This document shows, piece after piece, positions 50,991-64,000 of a stretch of 64,000 nt of DNA. A program made the position numbers and the translations under genes. Origin of the DNA: Lophius americanus (taxonomy: Eukaryota > Chordata > Actinopteri > Lophiiformes > Lophiidae); NCBI GenBank assembly GCA_037951165.1, contig JBBDHG010000161.1, positions 371,501-435,500 on the forward strand. Reading direction: 5' to 3'. The notes under the pieces are model-generated. The model made no database searches and was not told where the DNA came from. It saw only the letters and a program-made list of their open reading frames with translations. Each line of letters opens with the position of its first letter. The first letter of the stretch is position 1.

Positions 50991-51939
50991 GATTAGAATA
51001 TGTATGACTTATAAAATAAATGGTGGATCTGGATCTATTTTTCTTCAATATTTACCTTCTTACCGTTTCCTCTACTACATAAATAAAGTAGGTCCAAACC
51101 ACTACCCATCTGTTTCCTTGCCATACCATATTGCCCTCCTCCAGACTCAAACTCCCAGACTTGGATAATGACCCAGATCTGAATCCAACAACATCATGCC
51201 AGTTCCCTGCTTTTGTCTTTTTATATTGATCTGTCAGGTATTTTTTTGATGGAAATTGCAAAAATGTTCCAGAAATGGCTGTAACTTTTAAAGAAAGTAG
51301 AAAAAGTGACGCGAGAATTTTATCTCCAAAGATCCGCCACTGGCCACTTTTTGAGAAACAAACTAGAATGATCACACCCATTTCTAAAACAATAATGTGA
51401 GAACATTAGCTTTTACTCAATCAAAACGTTTCCTCAAACATTAGAACTTTGAGTAGTAATCGTCCGCCTCTCTGCTAGGCTGTTTTTGCAGACTGTGGTC
51501 ATTGAATGTTCTCTCCCTCTCTTTGGTGTGAATGAGGCTTTCTGCATATCCATGGTAACCACAGCGCACATTCTGGGGCGTGCATAGAAATGAGGGGTAA
51601 GAATGAAAGGAGAGGAGAGAATACACACACTCACACGCACTCCTTTTTCTCCTTGCAGTGTGCCAAAAAGCGCAAACATTCCCACGTGATGATGGAGTTT
51701 GCTCCCTCCCTCGCTGGGCGGACAATAGCACGAGGGCGCACCTCCACGCACACACTCTCAGCCTAAACTCCGCTGCAAGATCAACTCAAAGATCAACATT
51801 CGGAGGAATAATCCCTTCCTGGTTGCCTTCTTTCCCACGATGGAGTAATACTTTGGATAATTCTTCAAATGAGAATGACACGCGCGCGTGAAACTTTGGC
51901 TCACTTTTCTCGTCAGTGATCGACAGACTCGCTCCAATC
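50991..51939 (+). promoter_or_regulatory. asap3: asap3 upstream region and 5'UTR
   Basis: The last 450 bp before the start codon become GC-rich, with CACGTG-like and GGGCGG sequence (51690-51730) and no convincing TATA box. This suits a broadly expressed gene. The transcription start cannot be placed. The part before about 51480 shows nothing recognisable. Confidence 0.45.
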
Positions 51940-54900
51940 ATGCCGGAGAGAATCAGCATTTCGGACTTTGTGATCCTGGCAAACGAGGATTTGTCTTCGC
52001 CCGGCTCGTCAATTTTCCAGTCCAAAATGAGTGACTGTCGGAGCACGGTGTCAGCCGTGGAGGAGGTGAGAGTGGTGGAGGGAGGTTAGCGTAGATTCTC
52101 GCGCAGCTTTGCCTTAAAACTCACCTGTAGTACAGTTCACTCCTCGGACACAGTTAACTCCGTACACCCCTGTGAAGCTTTGAATACTTACTTCAAATAT
52201 CTTTTTTTTTTATCAGGCAAGCACAGCAAACTAATTGGAAGATGAGGAGTTCATTCTGTTAACACTAATTCAGTTCCAAAATCTTATAAAGCGTCCTGGT
52301 GTTTACAGTAGGACATCTTCAAAGCAGCAGGGGCGGTGCTACACTCGCTTTTCTGGGGTCACGTGCCCTAGTTAAAGGTGCAGTTTGTAAAATGTAGGGG
52401 TCTCTCTTTAAATAAATGGAATGTAAAATTCAAAATGATACCTGTTTTGGTGTATGGTAGGCTGAAAATAAGTTTTTCTTGTGTGTTATTACCTCAAAAG
52501 CCCTTTATTTCCCCAAACCATCAAACTGAACAGATGCTTTAGAGAGGGCGTTTCTCTAGGCTGAAGTTGCAGAGAGGCGATGAAGAACCAACCAGAAACG
52601 ATGATGAATATTGTTGCTGGATAAATTGAATGTTTTGACAAATAGAGACTATTAAATGGAGTATGAGAAAATACAGGAAGGAAAAACGGTTTATGGTGGG
52701 TTTCGCACAATCCATCCATGGAATTGCAGACCATGAACGGCTGCATGGTATGTTCACATTTCCTTCACGGCATTGTGATGTGAGTGAGCCGGCTTGGAAA
52801 TGGGGAAGGGATGGTGGCTCGCGGCTCCAGATGCAAGCTTTACAGTACCCCTGTCCCTGCACAGACGCGTCTGCATCCCAGGACCGATGGCCAATCCCCA
52901 AATTGAATGTCCCGGGTGCAGTTGGGTCTCATGTTTCCTTTGATGGCTAGGTTTCATACTCTGCTGTCAAAGACAAGTAATACAAATACAGTAAAGCAGT
53001 GCTTGCAATGAAGTCAGTGCTTTTCTCGTTTTACTTTACTACTGTGGTTTTCACTGCAGGATAATTTGAGATTACTTGCCGACTAATACAAGCCCACAAT
53101 TTTTATTTCGTCATCAGTCATCACTTATGATGAAGGTCACAGGTACGTTAGAAAACCAAACACCAACTTGTCTGAGTTTACAACATTATCCAGAGACTTA
53201 TTCAGACAGCTACATTAAGCTTGTCTTGCAAGTGTCACATCTTTACAATCTTTACGCTAATAGGCTTTTGCATCATAGTACATGCAAATGTTTTCTCCCA
53301 AATGGAAAGTTTTCAGATACGTCAAATGACATGAGTATAAACAAATTTAGCATTATTAGCATGATTTGAGTCACCTCGTGTGAATCTGTGTCTCCTCACA
53401 GCTTTGCATTGACTTTATATGTTATCGCGGCTTGAGAAAAATTAAATTATTTATAAACAATTTAAGATGTCCATGTTCACTTTTTAGATGGAATTCTGAG
53501 AAGTTTTTCATATCTGTAAGAATTTTCCCAAATTGAAAATGAATAGAAAGGTCTTTCCTAAATAGCAAAAAGTAACACTTTGGTGCTTGTTTTTTTTTTT
53601 TTTTAAAAAGAAGATATTCTGGGAATGAAACAAAATGGACTGCTATTCTGACTGGCAGAACCCATTTCTAAACTGCTCTCCACACTTTGTCGTGGGGAAA
53701 ATAGCAAGAATAATTTTTGCAGGCATGAATGTAAACCGCATGTTGTGCATTTTGTCTGTTTGAACTGCTTTGCTTTCTCTGAGGTCGCTCTGCATGTGTG
53801 TGGTTGTGTATGTTTGAAATCTGTTCTCCCCTATCACCTTAGACAAAGACAAACTCTACCATAAAAAAAAAACAATAACGTGCGCACACAGTTCTGCCCT
53901 TCCTTGTTTGTATTCCTTGTGACAAAAGTTTGGTTAATGTAACCCAAGTTCAAGTTATTTCCTTTCAAAAAGTTAAAAACTCTTCTATTAGTTTTGATGA
54001 CACAAATTTGGAAAGAAAAGTAGAAAATTCATGTCATGTTTGAAAAATTATACTCTTTCTTTTGCAATGCAATATATCCCGATATTTTATTTTGAGAGAG
54101 GAAATCTGTCATTCCCACCTCGAAACAGACTGCTGAACAGAGATGGAGCCATCAGAGTCTGCAGCTGTTTGATGTATTTATCTTGAACTAATGTCCTGAT
54201 TTACAACCATGACATGCTGGAAAACACATAGCTGAAATAACTGCTATAGGGAGGGACATGCTGGGATCCCACACACGTGCACATAGACAGACAGACAGAC
54301 AGACATACTCATAAATGTAAATGAAACAGTCCCTTCATAGACAGATCTATGGTAATTATATATAGACTGCTCAGCTGGGACTAGCTTGGTTAATGGCTAC
54401 GGTAATGTGTGGGTATGTGTCTGACGCTCCATTCTCCGCTGCCATCTCTATTGCTTGTTTCTTAATGCTCATAATTAAAGGGAAAGATAAAGGGAGAAAG
54501 ATAAGGACTGGTTTCCCTTCCTATTGCTATAATGGGTAAATGACAGACCATCATCATTTCCATCAAAGTTTTTTCAGCACAGCCTCTCCCATGGAGAGAG
54601 TTGAAATCAAATACTGCAGGTTTTCCTGCAGCTAAGTGTGTCATCGTGCCTAGTTAATGTGGTAAATAAGTATCAGATATCTGTTAGGCATGTAATTTGA
54701 AGCTCTGCTGCCAGCAGACGTGCACACGCCCTGACAGCAAGTGTGCACGACCTTGCATACAGGCACAATAAGGCACTGTAAAAAACGGCGAAAGCTAGTT
54801 TCTCCACATCAGCACACTCACAGGTGACACTCATTACTCTCTGCAGGCCGTTCTTCCCTCTGCCTCGACTTATGTGTGGGTTCTCTGTCTGTTTGTGTGT

Positions 54901-57900
54901 CCATGTTCCATGACGTGTTTCACAGAGTTAAACAAACACAACCTGTTTCATTTACGTGCTCCAACTTGTTTCTATTGTTTATTCCCGGCCTGCCGACCAA
55001 ATAACCACGCAGGGAATAACCCAGCAGCAGCAGCCGCAGCAAGAAGAACCCATCTTCAGCCTCCACTTAATCACATAACACCCACACCAACTTTTAATTA
55101 GTAAAACCAACACAGGGAGTGGACATGACCGAGGAAGACGGGGGCGTGTAAACAACACCATCTAAGAAGGCAGAGTTTGTCTTAAGTCTAAATGACTGGC
55201 TCATTAAAGCTATTCCTGTTGGTACATAGGTGGAGTGCAGCACAACTTGCTCCATGAAATAAGTAGCCTCTGTGAGAAAAGTAAACAGGAGGTAGTTTCA
55301 ACCCTTCTTGGTTTGGAGGAAATTGATCGGCCAAATGCAATCGAGCTTGCACCATGTCTACATCATGTGTCACTGTCTGCTCTCGATATCGGAAAGCGCT
55401 GTTGAACCTGAAATGTGACATTCAATGAGACGGTTGAAATAAATGACATCATTTAGGGTTGTTTGTAACAACACAGTCTTGTGTTGTTACAGCACACAGT
55501 CACAGCACACAGCACACAGTCTTGTGTGCTAGCCAGTGCTGATTCCCCAACTCACCTTTGTCACACTTGGTGAGAAAAATTAAGCATGCCTGGATACACA
55601 TACAAAAAGTACCAACTACCACCTGTAGGCCGGGAGCAAACACCTGACAAATGGAATAACTGATAGCTATTTATCAAATCCGAAAAGACTCATATCTGTA
55701 ATCGGCATGTTTGACAGGATCGGCGTGTTGGACAGGATGTGGATTGTGGTCCATTTGAGATGTGATCACTCAAAATGAATTTTTATAACTAAGTCTAAAC
55801 AGGGTTGATGCTCAATAAGGCCATTTCAGGCAATGTTGCACATCAACATGTAGGACCTACTGTATAGTGTGGTTGGGCAAGTGAAATGATTCTGCAGCAT
55901 TTTCATTCAGAACAATAGTAATGTGAGATGCTTTATCTGCATTTGAAGAAGACTCTGAACAAGAGTGAACCTTTTCAATTCTGTCCAGCCTTCCAATAGC
56001 GGCTGATCTTTACAAATTCCCCCCAAGCGCATGGCAAAGGCTCATTGAGGAAGTCACAAAAGATCCAGAGAAAACATCCAGGAAAGTGCAGGCCTCTCTC
56101 ATCACTATAGAGGTCAGAGGTCATGGCTCCACTTTGGCCAACAATGGCATTGATGGGACAGTGGTGAGGCCCACTGGGAGGCGCATTAACGCTCACCTAA
56201 AATTTGGCATTCCACAAAACTTACATTCTACCTATGGTCAACATGGAGGTGGCAGACTAGTGTTTGTGCTGATGCTTCGCTACTTCAGGGTCATTTGCCA
56301 TAATTAACAGAAACAAGAATTTGCTCTCTCACAGAAAAATTAAGAGGGAGAATGTCAGACGTTTGTGTGGATTCTAAAACATACAGGTCGGGGTTGAAGG
56401 TTGAATCTGAAGCGACTGGACATCTTGTTTGAAATTGAAGATTTTCAAACATGATTTTACCTCTCACCCAGGAGGCTTCCTTACTTCGTAGTGGTTGGTG
56501 GGGAATCAGGAATTTAACATCAAGTGAAGTGTAACTTAAAAGTCCAGTTGCAGATATTTTTAGTTAACGCATGCATTTGTGTGTACTCATCTTATGTTTG
56601 TTTTATGTTGAAATGTGTTTGAAGATCTGACCCAGTTTAGTATGAGATACACAAATCACAGAAGAAATCTGGAGGGAGTCCAATAGTTTTCCACAGTACT
56701 GTTTATTTGTTCCAATATAAAATGAAATGCCTTCCATGAAAGAAGATTGTATGGCATGATTAAGGCATGTGCAAGTGCATTCATCATTATCTAATTGTTT
56801 CATTGCAGTTTCTGGAGATGGACCACACAACTTTACAGAGGATGAAGAAGATGATCAAAAACATACACACCTCTGGGCTCGGTAAGTGATTATATATCAC
56901 ATCAACATGATGCATTGCTTCGTTTAGAAAATCCCAACTCAAGTCTCATTGCAACTATGTCTAGAACTTTAAACTGTTTGACAACATCTTTATCAGTTGA
57001 TAGAGTTTTCTCAAATGGCTCGAAAGCTGGGATTATTTACTTAGTAGAACTTGGAGCTTGTCTTTTTTACCCTTGTTGTTTTAAAGAAGTGGGAAGTGGA
57101 TACATGTTCTGTTTCCTTTCATCAATCCATGGATGTAGCATAATAAGAAAACAAAGAAAGTTAACCTTGGGTGGAGTGAGTTGCGACATTTCATATTGTA
57201 CACAGAGGGCTGTAGGCCCCCATAAATTAAATATTTTATTAGTCTTTAATGAAAGGTCAGCCTCTGTTGTGTCAGGATGAGCTGCTGATTGCGTGGGGGA
57301 GCCTCAACCTAATTCATTTTTCAAGCGTGGCTGGGATGACCTCATCATACGGGCAACAGTGTTTATGAGGGAGGCCCCTTGTTATGAGACCAGGGCGCAT
57401 TGGATGTCATTGGGTGATTGTGTTTATGTCCAGCCAGAGTGTATGGTTTTGTGGTGCGTCTGTTTAAAGTCAATGGCATGTGCGGTTTCTGCAACAACGA
57501 GCTGCCATGCATTGATCTAATAAATGTGTGATTGTCATGCAGTAGATCTAAAGTATGTCACCATCTATCCGAGGTGCATGCTCTACAAAAATGTATGGAA
57601 GAAACGGTAACTGAACGACGTATCCTGAACTTGTTTTCCTGTGCTGAATTACAAATCTGCTTACCGTTTCGAGGAAATTTCAAGTAAAAATGAGTCAGAT
57701 AGCCAGTTGCTCAGAACCAGGCTACCAAATACTGTCAGCATGATAATTGTTGCTGCAGAGAAGTGCTCCGTGAAATTTCCCACACACAACCTCTTTACTC
57801 TTCGTCTATTTATGTGTTAGTTCCAGTAATATGACCAAAGGACCCCTTAAACCCCTCCGGCCCATTATGGTGTTATTGAACTCCTTAATCAGTCCTGATT

Positions 57901-60900
57901 TTAATCAACTGTCTGACTCAACCTTCATACGACGCATTTTTTATGCGCAGTCCCCCCCCTGAAGCAGTATGATGGTCCATTACTCTGCCACACATACAAA
58001 AACATTCACACATGGGTATGGACTGTCTTTCATTCCCTTTTACCATGAACCACAAAGTATCACACACTTGAAACAGTTTAGTTGCCCTGATTTAAGTTAA
58101 AAGTTGTCTGTAAAAGAATCACTCCTAAACCTCCTCTGTGATGTCAACTGTTGTTTAAAACCTTAAGTTTGTCATCTTTTATATATGTCTTCCACTTCCA
58201 TCTGGATTTGTTTCTCCTCTGTTGTGCGTTATTTCTACATTCTATCCATAAAGTCCCATTGTTGCTGTCATGCAAATGTTCCTCTCTTTTTATGTGTTAA
58301 GTTGTAACTAGTACAGGAGAGATAAAACTTCTCGGTCTGTTTAGTGAGCATTTGGCTCTTCTGCAGATTAACCCCCTACCACCAAATAATTACATTTTAC
58401 TATGTTTGATTTCCTAAATTCTGCTGAGATGCGTTTTTGGCTCATCTCTCCACAATTTTTTGTCTTTTGTTATGCTGCCAGTGTTGGTATTTGGTTCTCA
58501 AAGTCTATGTGTTGGAATCTGGAAAAATGGAAAAGCAATAACATCTTACGTGCTTTGACAAGGGCCAAACTGTGATGCCTGGATGACCAGGTTCGACCAT
58601 CCTCTAAACTGTAGGACTCATTGGGTGTTTTCGGTCTGTGTTGATTAGTACCTACCATGAACCGTCGAAGGAAAGAAAACCAGTGTACAATCAACCAGGC
58701 CATTGGTTTGGGATGTGGATTGGGGTGGGGGTCTAATTGTGAGGCTTTGGGCAATATTCCGCTGGGAAACCTTCCATCCTAACATACATGTGGTTGGTGG
58801 CTACTATCACAGGTCCCACCTCCCTAAGCACTGTTGAAATCACCTCTTCATGAGAAAGGTATCCCATAATGGCAGTGGGCTCTCTCAGCAATCTATGTTT
58901 TCTTATCCAACAGAAGAGTTACTGCAGCACAAATTCATGAAAATGTTCATGCCGGTTCTGACAGAAGTGACAACACGTCTAGTTAGGTGACTTTATGAAT
59001 CTTAGTAAAGTAAATGCTTCAGGCTAAGCTAGCTCGCTGATTGGAACTGAACATTAGGTCAAAAGTTTAAAGCCTGCTGCTCCAATTGGGCAAATCAGAT
59101 CACCCATATTTTCTTTTTTAGTGTAAAAAAACATTTTTTTAGTAATGCATTTAGTCATTTCAATCATTCATGAAAATCCAAAATCCCCCCAAAAATTAAT
59201 TAACCACTACATACATTTATTTTGGGGCCATGGCTATCCTGCGAGTAGCTTCAGCATTTCCAAACCCTTCCATGGCCTTTCCTATGAAAGTGAACACACA
59301 TTTGATTTCAGTTCTACATCAGTTTCTCATTTTTCTTGACTGAAAATGAGAACTTCCATAGCTTGAATTAGAACTTTTATTTGTTTTATTGTCTTCATGT
59401 AGGCCCCACTTTAACATCTGTAGCTGAAGGGTAAGTCCTCAGAGTAATGTAAACAACACTGGTGCCATTCAGACCTCAGATTCTTTTCCATCAGCCCTTT
59501 TCCATATGAGTATTCAACATACTTGGAGCCCACTAAGGTCATGACATCCAAGAGAAAATGAACTAAAAGCTCCAGAGAAACATGGCTAGCTTTCTTCAGG
59601 ATGGGTGGAAACCAGTTGTAATTCATCCCACATGGTTGTCTTGTTAAAATAATCTCACTGCAACAGGGCAAATCAATCTGCCTGCTTTGGATTTGTTACA
59701 CTTGTAATAAAATTCTGCATCTCCTTTTAAATGTCTGTGTCTCTTTGTGCATTTGTGTTTTTCTTTTCAGCCCATGTGGAAAGCAAGGAGCAGTATATTG
59801 AGTTACTGGAGAACCTGGGGAATAGCCACCTGACCCAGGACAACAACGAAGTCTCGACGGGCTTCCTCAACCTGGCTGTTTTCACCAGAGAGGTCACGGC
59901 CCTCTTCAAAAACCTGGTGAGGACATGCCAGAGGAGTGTGGAGGAAAGTGAGAAGGGAATGATGAAGTTTCCTTAAATAGCTTGTGTTTATTATATTTTT
60001 CTACCCAAACACGCACACACAGCTTAGAGGACTGCAGGACAACGACAAAACTAAATGAGAAGATGGTCAATACATGGTACTAATACACTCAGATAATGGT
60101 GAAAAGAAGAAGGCAAGAACACCAAATCTCTCTCCAAAGAATGTTGGGTGTCTGTCTGAGTAATGCTTGTGCACCCGCATGAAAACATGGACGAATGGTT
60201 TTCAGCAGCTGCACGCTCAAGCCTCTCAGCTTCAAAATCTGGGGCAGTCCAGAGCCCTCCCACTGATCGTTACTCTGGCGTTGATAATTCATCCCATACC
60301 TCCGTTTGTGAGTTAACAGAAACCATCTCACACACTGCCTCCCAATGTCAATCAAGGCCTCACAAGGAAAACTTGGCAATACATTTGTGAAGAGAGATGG
60401 AACCTGAAAGACCAACATGAATGTGATTTAAGGAGTTGTACTGTAGAAAGAGATCTGAGCGGGTCTCTTAATGCCGTGCTTATATGACAGTGAGCTTGTG
60501 CCAATGCCTCGGCGTGCATTTGTTTTATCATGTGTACATATGTCGACACGTGGTGGTCAGTTATCTTCTGCGGTTAGAACCTGTACTGTATAATCTATTA
60601 GTTGCCTCAGTGTTGGATGCCAACCGAAACAATCCTACCAGGCTGTCTTCAGGCTTCTGTCGATATGTAATGGTCAGCTCTCCAGTAAGTCCACAGAAGT
60701 GTTTGGATGTTATTTATGTTAAGAGCCAGGTGCAGCTTAGTTGTAATCAAATAGACCGTGAAACGGCCGCAGGAACTTTCCCAAACAGAGTGAGTTTTTA
60801 AATTTAAACAGTGGACACCTGGAGATTTGATGATGGATTACGAAGGATCTTCAGCTTGCTTCTTGCACATGTGATATATAAATTCCCTAAGGGAACTAAT

Positions 60901-63306
60901 TTTTTATTTCTTTATAATTAATGTTCTTAAGCAGCCTGTGGGTCTTATTTTATTTGTTATATCATCAGATATCTGATAAACTCTCTTCATCTCATTCCAT
61001 CCAAACCACAATTTAATCTCAACTTCCACTTCCACGGTACATGAGCTGTGAGGGAAATCATTGTGTCATGCTCTGACATGGACAAAAAAAAAAATCATAA
61101 GTGCCCAGTGTTTTCTTTTAATGATTCACCAGTGCAATATGACTGACTCACCATGTTTTAGGGTTATCCACACTGATTCCCAGCAATTTTAAGTCCATAG
61201 GGAAATGGCGAGTGTGTGTGGATTAGTTTCTGACTGGTTGTTTTCTTAGACTGCAAAAGATAAGACCCATCTGTAAAAATATAGTGGAATCATTTGACCG
61301 TTTTTGCTTCTACATCTACAGGTGCAAAACCTCAACAACATCATGGCATTTCCTTTGGAAAATGTGTTGAAGCCAGAACTCCGGGACAGCCGACTGGTGA
61401 GTCTAGATTTTATGGCATCATAACCAACGGATGGGTAACATGATATGCATTATGCACGTTTAAGTTCATTATGCATTATGAAGATGTTTCAAGTTCTGGT
61501 TTCAGCTGAAAGAGATTACACATATCTGGAAAGATAATAATAATAATTCAAAATAATCCAAAATACTGGATAAGCCACTTAAACTTTTAGTTTTTAAATT
61601 TTTCGCAAATCAAATGGAAAAGGCAATCCGCCGAACTGAAAACACAGTGACATCAGAGGCTACCTACAAGCCAATCAGTCGTCAAGTACAGGATGATGCA
61701 TCCCTCATAGATGATGACGCAAGCTTGTTGGTATGTCACGGAAAGCTCTTTAGTTCACTTAAAAAATTGTAAAACTAAACAGATCAAATTTAGACAGTGT
61801 GACAAAAACGTGAACCTTGGTTTGGACCTAAGCCACCTATGTGGAATTTAGATAAACCCAAATTCCAACATTATTCCAAAAGTGTTGGGCTGCTGCAAAA
61901 CAAATAAAACCACTGACTGAGTTCACTGACGTTATGTGATGCATTCCTTAGCGCCTAAAGTAGGATCCTTTATACAGTCATGTGTACTGTTTTCCCTTCA
62001 TTATATATCAAACTGTATTTCAAGATAGCAGATTTTAAAGGAATGTCTCTGATCCAACTACAAACAGGACTGTCTGATGACTTCATATACTCAAGATACT
62101 CCTGTGGATGTCGACACTTGTTGATGTTGATCTCATTATTAAGAATAACGTATCTGAAATCAGTTTTACTGTGTTTTCCTGTTGAAAAATGTAATGGCAC
62201 AGCTGAGCCTACAAGGATTTGGAATAAGATGAGGCTTTTTATTCAGATCAATGCATAAGACCAAGCTCTGCTTCAAAGCAGAACCAATTTATATTCCCAC
62301 TATTTGGTTTTTTAATTTGCTATGGCACCAGATGAGTGAAGAGAAAGAGACCGATGCTTCCGCAAGCTCCCGTCATTGCCTTTTCATTGAAATAGCGGAT
62401 TTGATGAATGAACATTGCTAAAGACTAAGGCTACTTAAATCCGGTTCAGCAAGATATCAGACTACTTAGAATAATGTGAGTAATCGTGTCTCTGTGCTTT
62501 AACTGTCTTGCTCCACTCTCATCTACGCAGATAACAACCAGTAATTAAAGCCGTGTTGTGAAATAACGCTTCACCAGACTGTGTGTCTGTTAACCTGCTA
62601 ATGTAAATTCTTCTGTCTGACTGTGACTTGTGTCTTTACTAAACAGATTTTTTTTCTGAAGAAGTCACTTCTACTCTCTTCTTCTCTGCAGGAGCTGAAG
62701 AAACAGATGGAGAAAAGTTGGAAGGAGTACGACATGAAAATGTAATTTTCCATACTCTCACAGTTACTTAGTTTCTTCACACCTTATTGCATCTTGATAG
62801 AAAGGAAAATGGAGAAAAAGACAGAGCTAATTGCCTAAGGAGACTCAAGTTGCACATTTACAGTTCCTTGCTCATCTGTTATGGGTCATAGACGCTGGTG
62901 TCAAAGCAGAGGTTAATAAGGTAATGGTTCATTCCCACTGGCCTTTCTTCATTGCACTGCTGTGAAGTCAATTGAGGTATTTCACTTTGCAGCCATCTGA
63001 TCTCATCCTGGTTTTACTGCAAGAACTCCCCTATCCCTCATTGCCCCTCTCTCTCTATAAAAAAGGCGAATAAGTTGGTGTGAAAATAAATCTTACATAA
63101 AAAGACCACTGATGTAAAGTACATTGTACAGATAAATAATACAGATAATCTTTTTTTAATTTTTTTTGCCTTTCTCCCCCATCAGAGGGAAGCTGGAGAA
63201 GGAGAGGCGGGAGAAGACCAGGCAGATGGGGCTGATCAGGACGGAGACATCAGACGGAGAAGACATGGAAAGAGAGAGAAGGACCTTTCAGCTGCAAATG
63301 TGTGAG
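51940..63306 (+). CDS. asap3: Arf-GAP with coiled-coil, ANK repeat and PH domain 3 (5' part)
   Basis: Six exons: 51940-52065, 56809-56881, 59771-59916, 61322-61396, 62692-62741, 63186-63306. They total 591 nt (197 residues), and every intron is GT-AG with matching phase. The gene runs past the right edge. ASAP proteins are cytosolic, membrane-bending BAR-PH proteins that speed GTP hydrolysis on Arf GTPases at adhesions and the cell edge. Here one sees the N-terminus MPERISISDFVILANEDLSS (1-20) and then most of the first part of the BAR domain: QRMKKMIKNIHTSGLAHVE, LGNSHLTQ, STGFLNLAVFTREVTALFKN, WKEYDMKIGKLEKERRE and ERRTFQLQMCE. The LGNSHL...FLNLAVFTREV block fits ASAP3 better than ASAP1 or ASAP2. 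The start ATG matches the ASAP3 N-terminus and lacks the ASAP1 extension. PH, Arf-GAP and ankyrin exons must lie beyond 64000. The ASAP3 assignment also rests on synteny with e2f2 and id3. Confidence 0.93.
52370..52530 (+). mobile_element. Possible teleost interspersed repeat (MITE-like)
   Basis: The opening TTAAAGGTGCAGTTTGTAAAAT and the later AAATGGAATGTAAAAT resemble the head of a non-autonomous repeat common in fish genomes (recalled form AAAGGTGCAGTATGTAAGAT). Termini are not resolved. Confidence 0.4.
56030..56215 (+). mobile_element. Tc1-like transposase N-terminal (HTH) fragment
   Basis: The + frame reads LIEEVTKDPEKTSRKVQASL, then GTVVRPTGRRINAHLKF. This fits the paired-like helix-turn-helix DNA-binding part of a Tc1 transposase (usual form VxxxPRTTSRDLxxxL ... 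GRxARRKPLL). The catalytic part is absent. It lies inside asap3 intron 1. Confidence 0.65.
56882..59770 (+). other. asap3: asap3 intron 2
   Basis: A 2.9-kb phase-1 intron holding a rearranged Tc1 family A relic (58490-58990) and otherwise unrecognised sequence. Confidence 0.7.
58490..58990 (+). mobile_element. Tc1-like family A relic with scrambled order
   Basis: 58500-58690 matches the beginning of the family A transposase (around GACAAGGGCCAAACTGTGATG). 58735-58830 matches the mid-region (TTTGGGCAATATTCCGCTGGG; expected LWAMFCWET). 58905-58975 matches a segment that normally lies between these two (CCAACAGAAGAGTTACTGCAG). The order is therefore not collinear with the family, which implies rearrangement or two overlapping insertions. 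Confidence 0.65.
59917..61321 (+). other. asap3: asap3 intron 3
   Basis: Phase-0 GT-AG intron of 1.4 kb. No repeat or RNA gene recognised. Open frames here match nothing known. Confidence 0.7.
61397..62691 (+). other. asap3: asap3 intron 4, with a possible cassette exon
   Basis: Phase-0 intron of 1.3 kb. It contains a 52-codon open stretch from 61617 (MEKAIRRTENTVTSEATYKP...). Inside it, 61691-61729 is bounded by TACAG and GTATGT and would add 13 acidic residues in frame. No repeat was recognised. Confidence 0.55.
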
Positions 63307-64000
63307 GTGGGGGATTAGTGCCAGTGAAAATACAAGGCCCATACACCCCCACATACCTGAGATGGGCTTGTTTTAGTTTGCATGGCTGGTATACCTTGTT
63401 TATTCCATATTCCCCCCCACGGTTGTATTCAAGGTACAGCTTAATCCTTTTTTTTATGTCCAATAAGTTTTGGGTGGAAAAAATATGTTTATGGAAGACA
63501 AACATGAGCTTAATTGATCACATAACAGCCAAATTCAGGGATATTTTTTCTGCAAATCACTGGCAATCCTCTTCCATACAGGTGGTGTAGTCTTGGCTAT
63601 GTGTGTTTGCACACATTTAGAGGGAGAAAACCCCGAGACAGAAGGGTCTATCCTTACTGAGACATGCTCTTGAGAAGTCGAGGAGAGGCAGGAAAAATTG
63701 TATTTCCACTTGTTGCAAAATTCCCCATCCATCAGTCTCTCTTTATTTATTTCCCTCTGCCTACAAAAGCTACACACTTCAATAGGTCTCTCTTTGCTTA
63801 AGCTAAATAGAGACAGTTACATTTAGACTTAGTTTTATGGAGTGAAGTCAGTGTAGTCATTCCTTCCACACAGAGCTGAAAACTCTTAAACTCGTCCCAG
63901 CAGTATATGTCTGTCTTATGAATATTTTTCCAGTCCTCAGTCTTCAGAGTTCAACAATTTGCTGAGTGTTGAAATAAAGCCCATGACCTAAGACAGAAAA
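63307..64000 (+). other. asap3: asap3 intron 6 (partial)
   Basis: Begins with donor GTGGGG and continues beyond the window. No further exon was recognised before the right edge. Confidence 0.65.

Larger units (their letters stand above)
52066..56808 (+). other. asap3: asap3 intron 1
   Basis: A 4.7-kb phase-0 intron. Contains a possible interspersed repeat (52370-52530), an (ACAG)n run (54285-54304) and a Tc1 fragment (about 56030-56215). No hidden exon recognised. Confidence 0.7.

Noticed and set aside
56086..56307. Open frame in asap3 intron 1 as a hidden exon
   Set aside because: It reads as a Tc1 transposase HTH region, not ASAP sequence.

Overview
This is vertebrate nuclear DNA, most likely from a ray-finned fish. 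The evidence is split genes with GT-AG introns and long AT-rich non-coding stretches, many CA/TA microsatellites, several degraded Tc1-like DNA transposons, fragments of non-LTR retrotransposons, and protein matches to vertebrate ID3, E2F2 and ASAP3. No bacterial or phage-like gene organisation is present. The species cannot be named from the sequence alone.

Three protein-coding genes are supported, all on the + strand. id3 (CDS 20341-21017, two coding exons plus a 3'UTR exon) encodes a 117-residue helix-loop-helix inhibitor. e2f2 (CDS 27894-39744, seven exons, 440 residues) encodes a cell-cycle E2F transcription factor. asap3 (from 51940, running off the right edge) contributes six exons and 197 residues covering the N-terminal part of the BAR domain of an Arf GTPase-activating protein. 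From memory, the same genes lie in the same order and relative orientation on human 1p36.12, so this is an old conserved block.

Layout: 1-20 kb is gene-poor, with Tc1 remnants (0.35-1.3 kb), LINE fragments (9.2, 13.6 and 19.6 kb), a tRNA-derived SINE-like piece (14.7 kb), a perfect inverted repeat with a GT/CA core (12.2 kb), a dense cluster of GATA motifs (7.7-8.0 kb) and a BMP/SMAD-type composite site (19.2 kb). The id3 promoter (two CCAAT boxes and a TATA box) and gene occupy 20.1-22.1 kb. Tc1 remnants fill 24.8-25.8 kb. e2f2 starts behind a promoter with strong E2F sites at 27.4 kb and ends near 40.7-41.3 kb. A diverged second copy of its 3'UTR lies at 44 kb, beyond two inverted LINE fragments. 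The 48-51 kb region is a nest of LINE insertions. asap3 fills the rest.

How the genes relate: ID3 blocks bHLH factors and favours proliferation over differentiation. E2F2 drives S-phase genes under pocket-protein control. ASAP3 acts on Arf GTPases, adhesion and motility. They share a neighbourhood, not a pathway. Notable points are a textbook U12-type AT-AC intron in e2f2, the SMAD and E2F composite sites upstream of id3 and e2f2, the duplicated e2f2 3'UTR and the foldback repeat. I found no evidence of a wholly new biological system.
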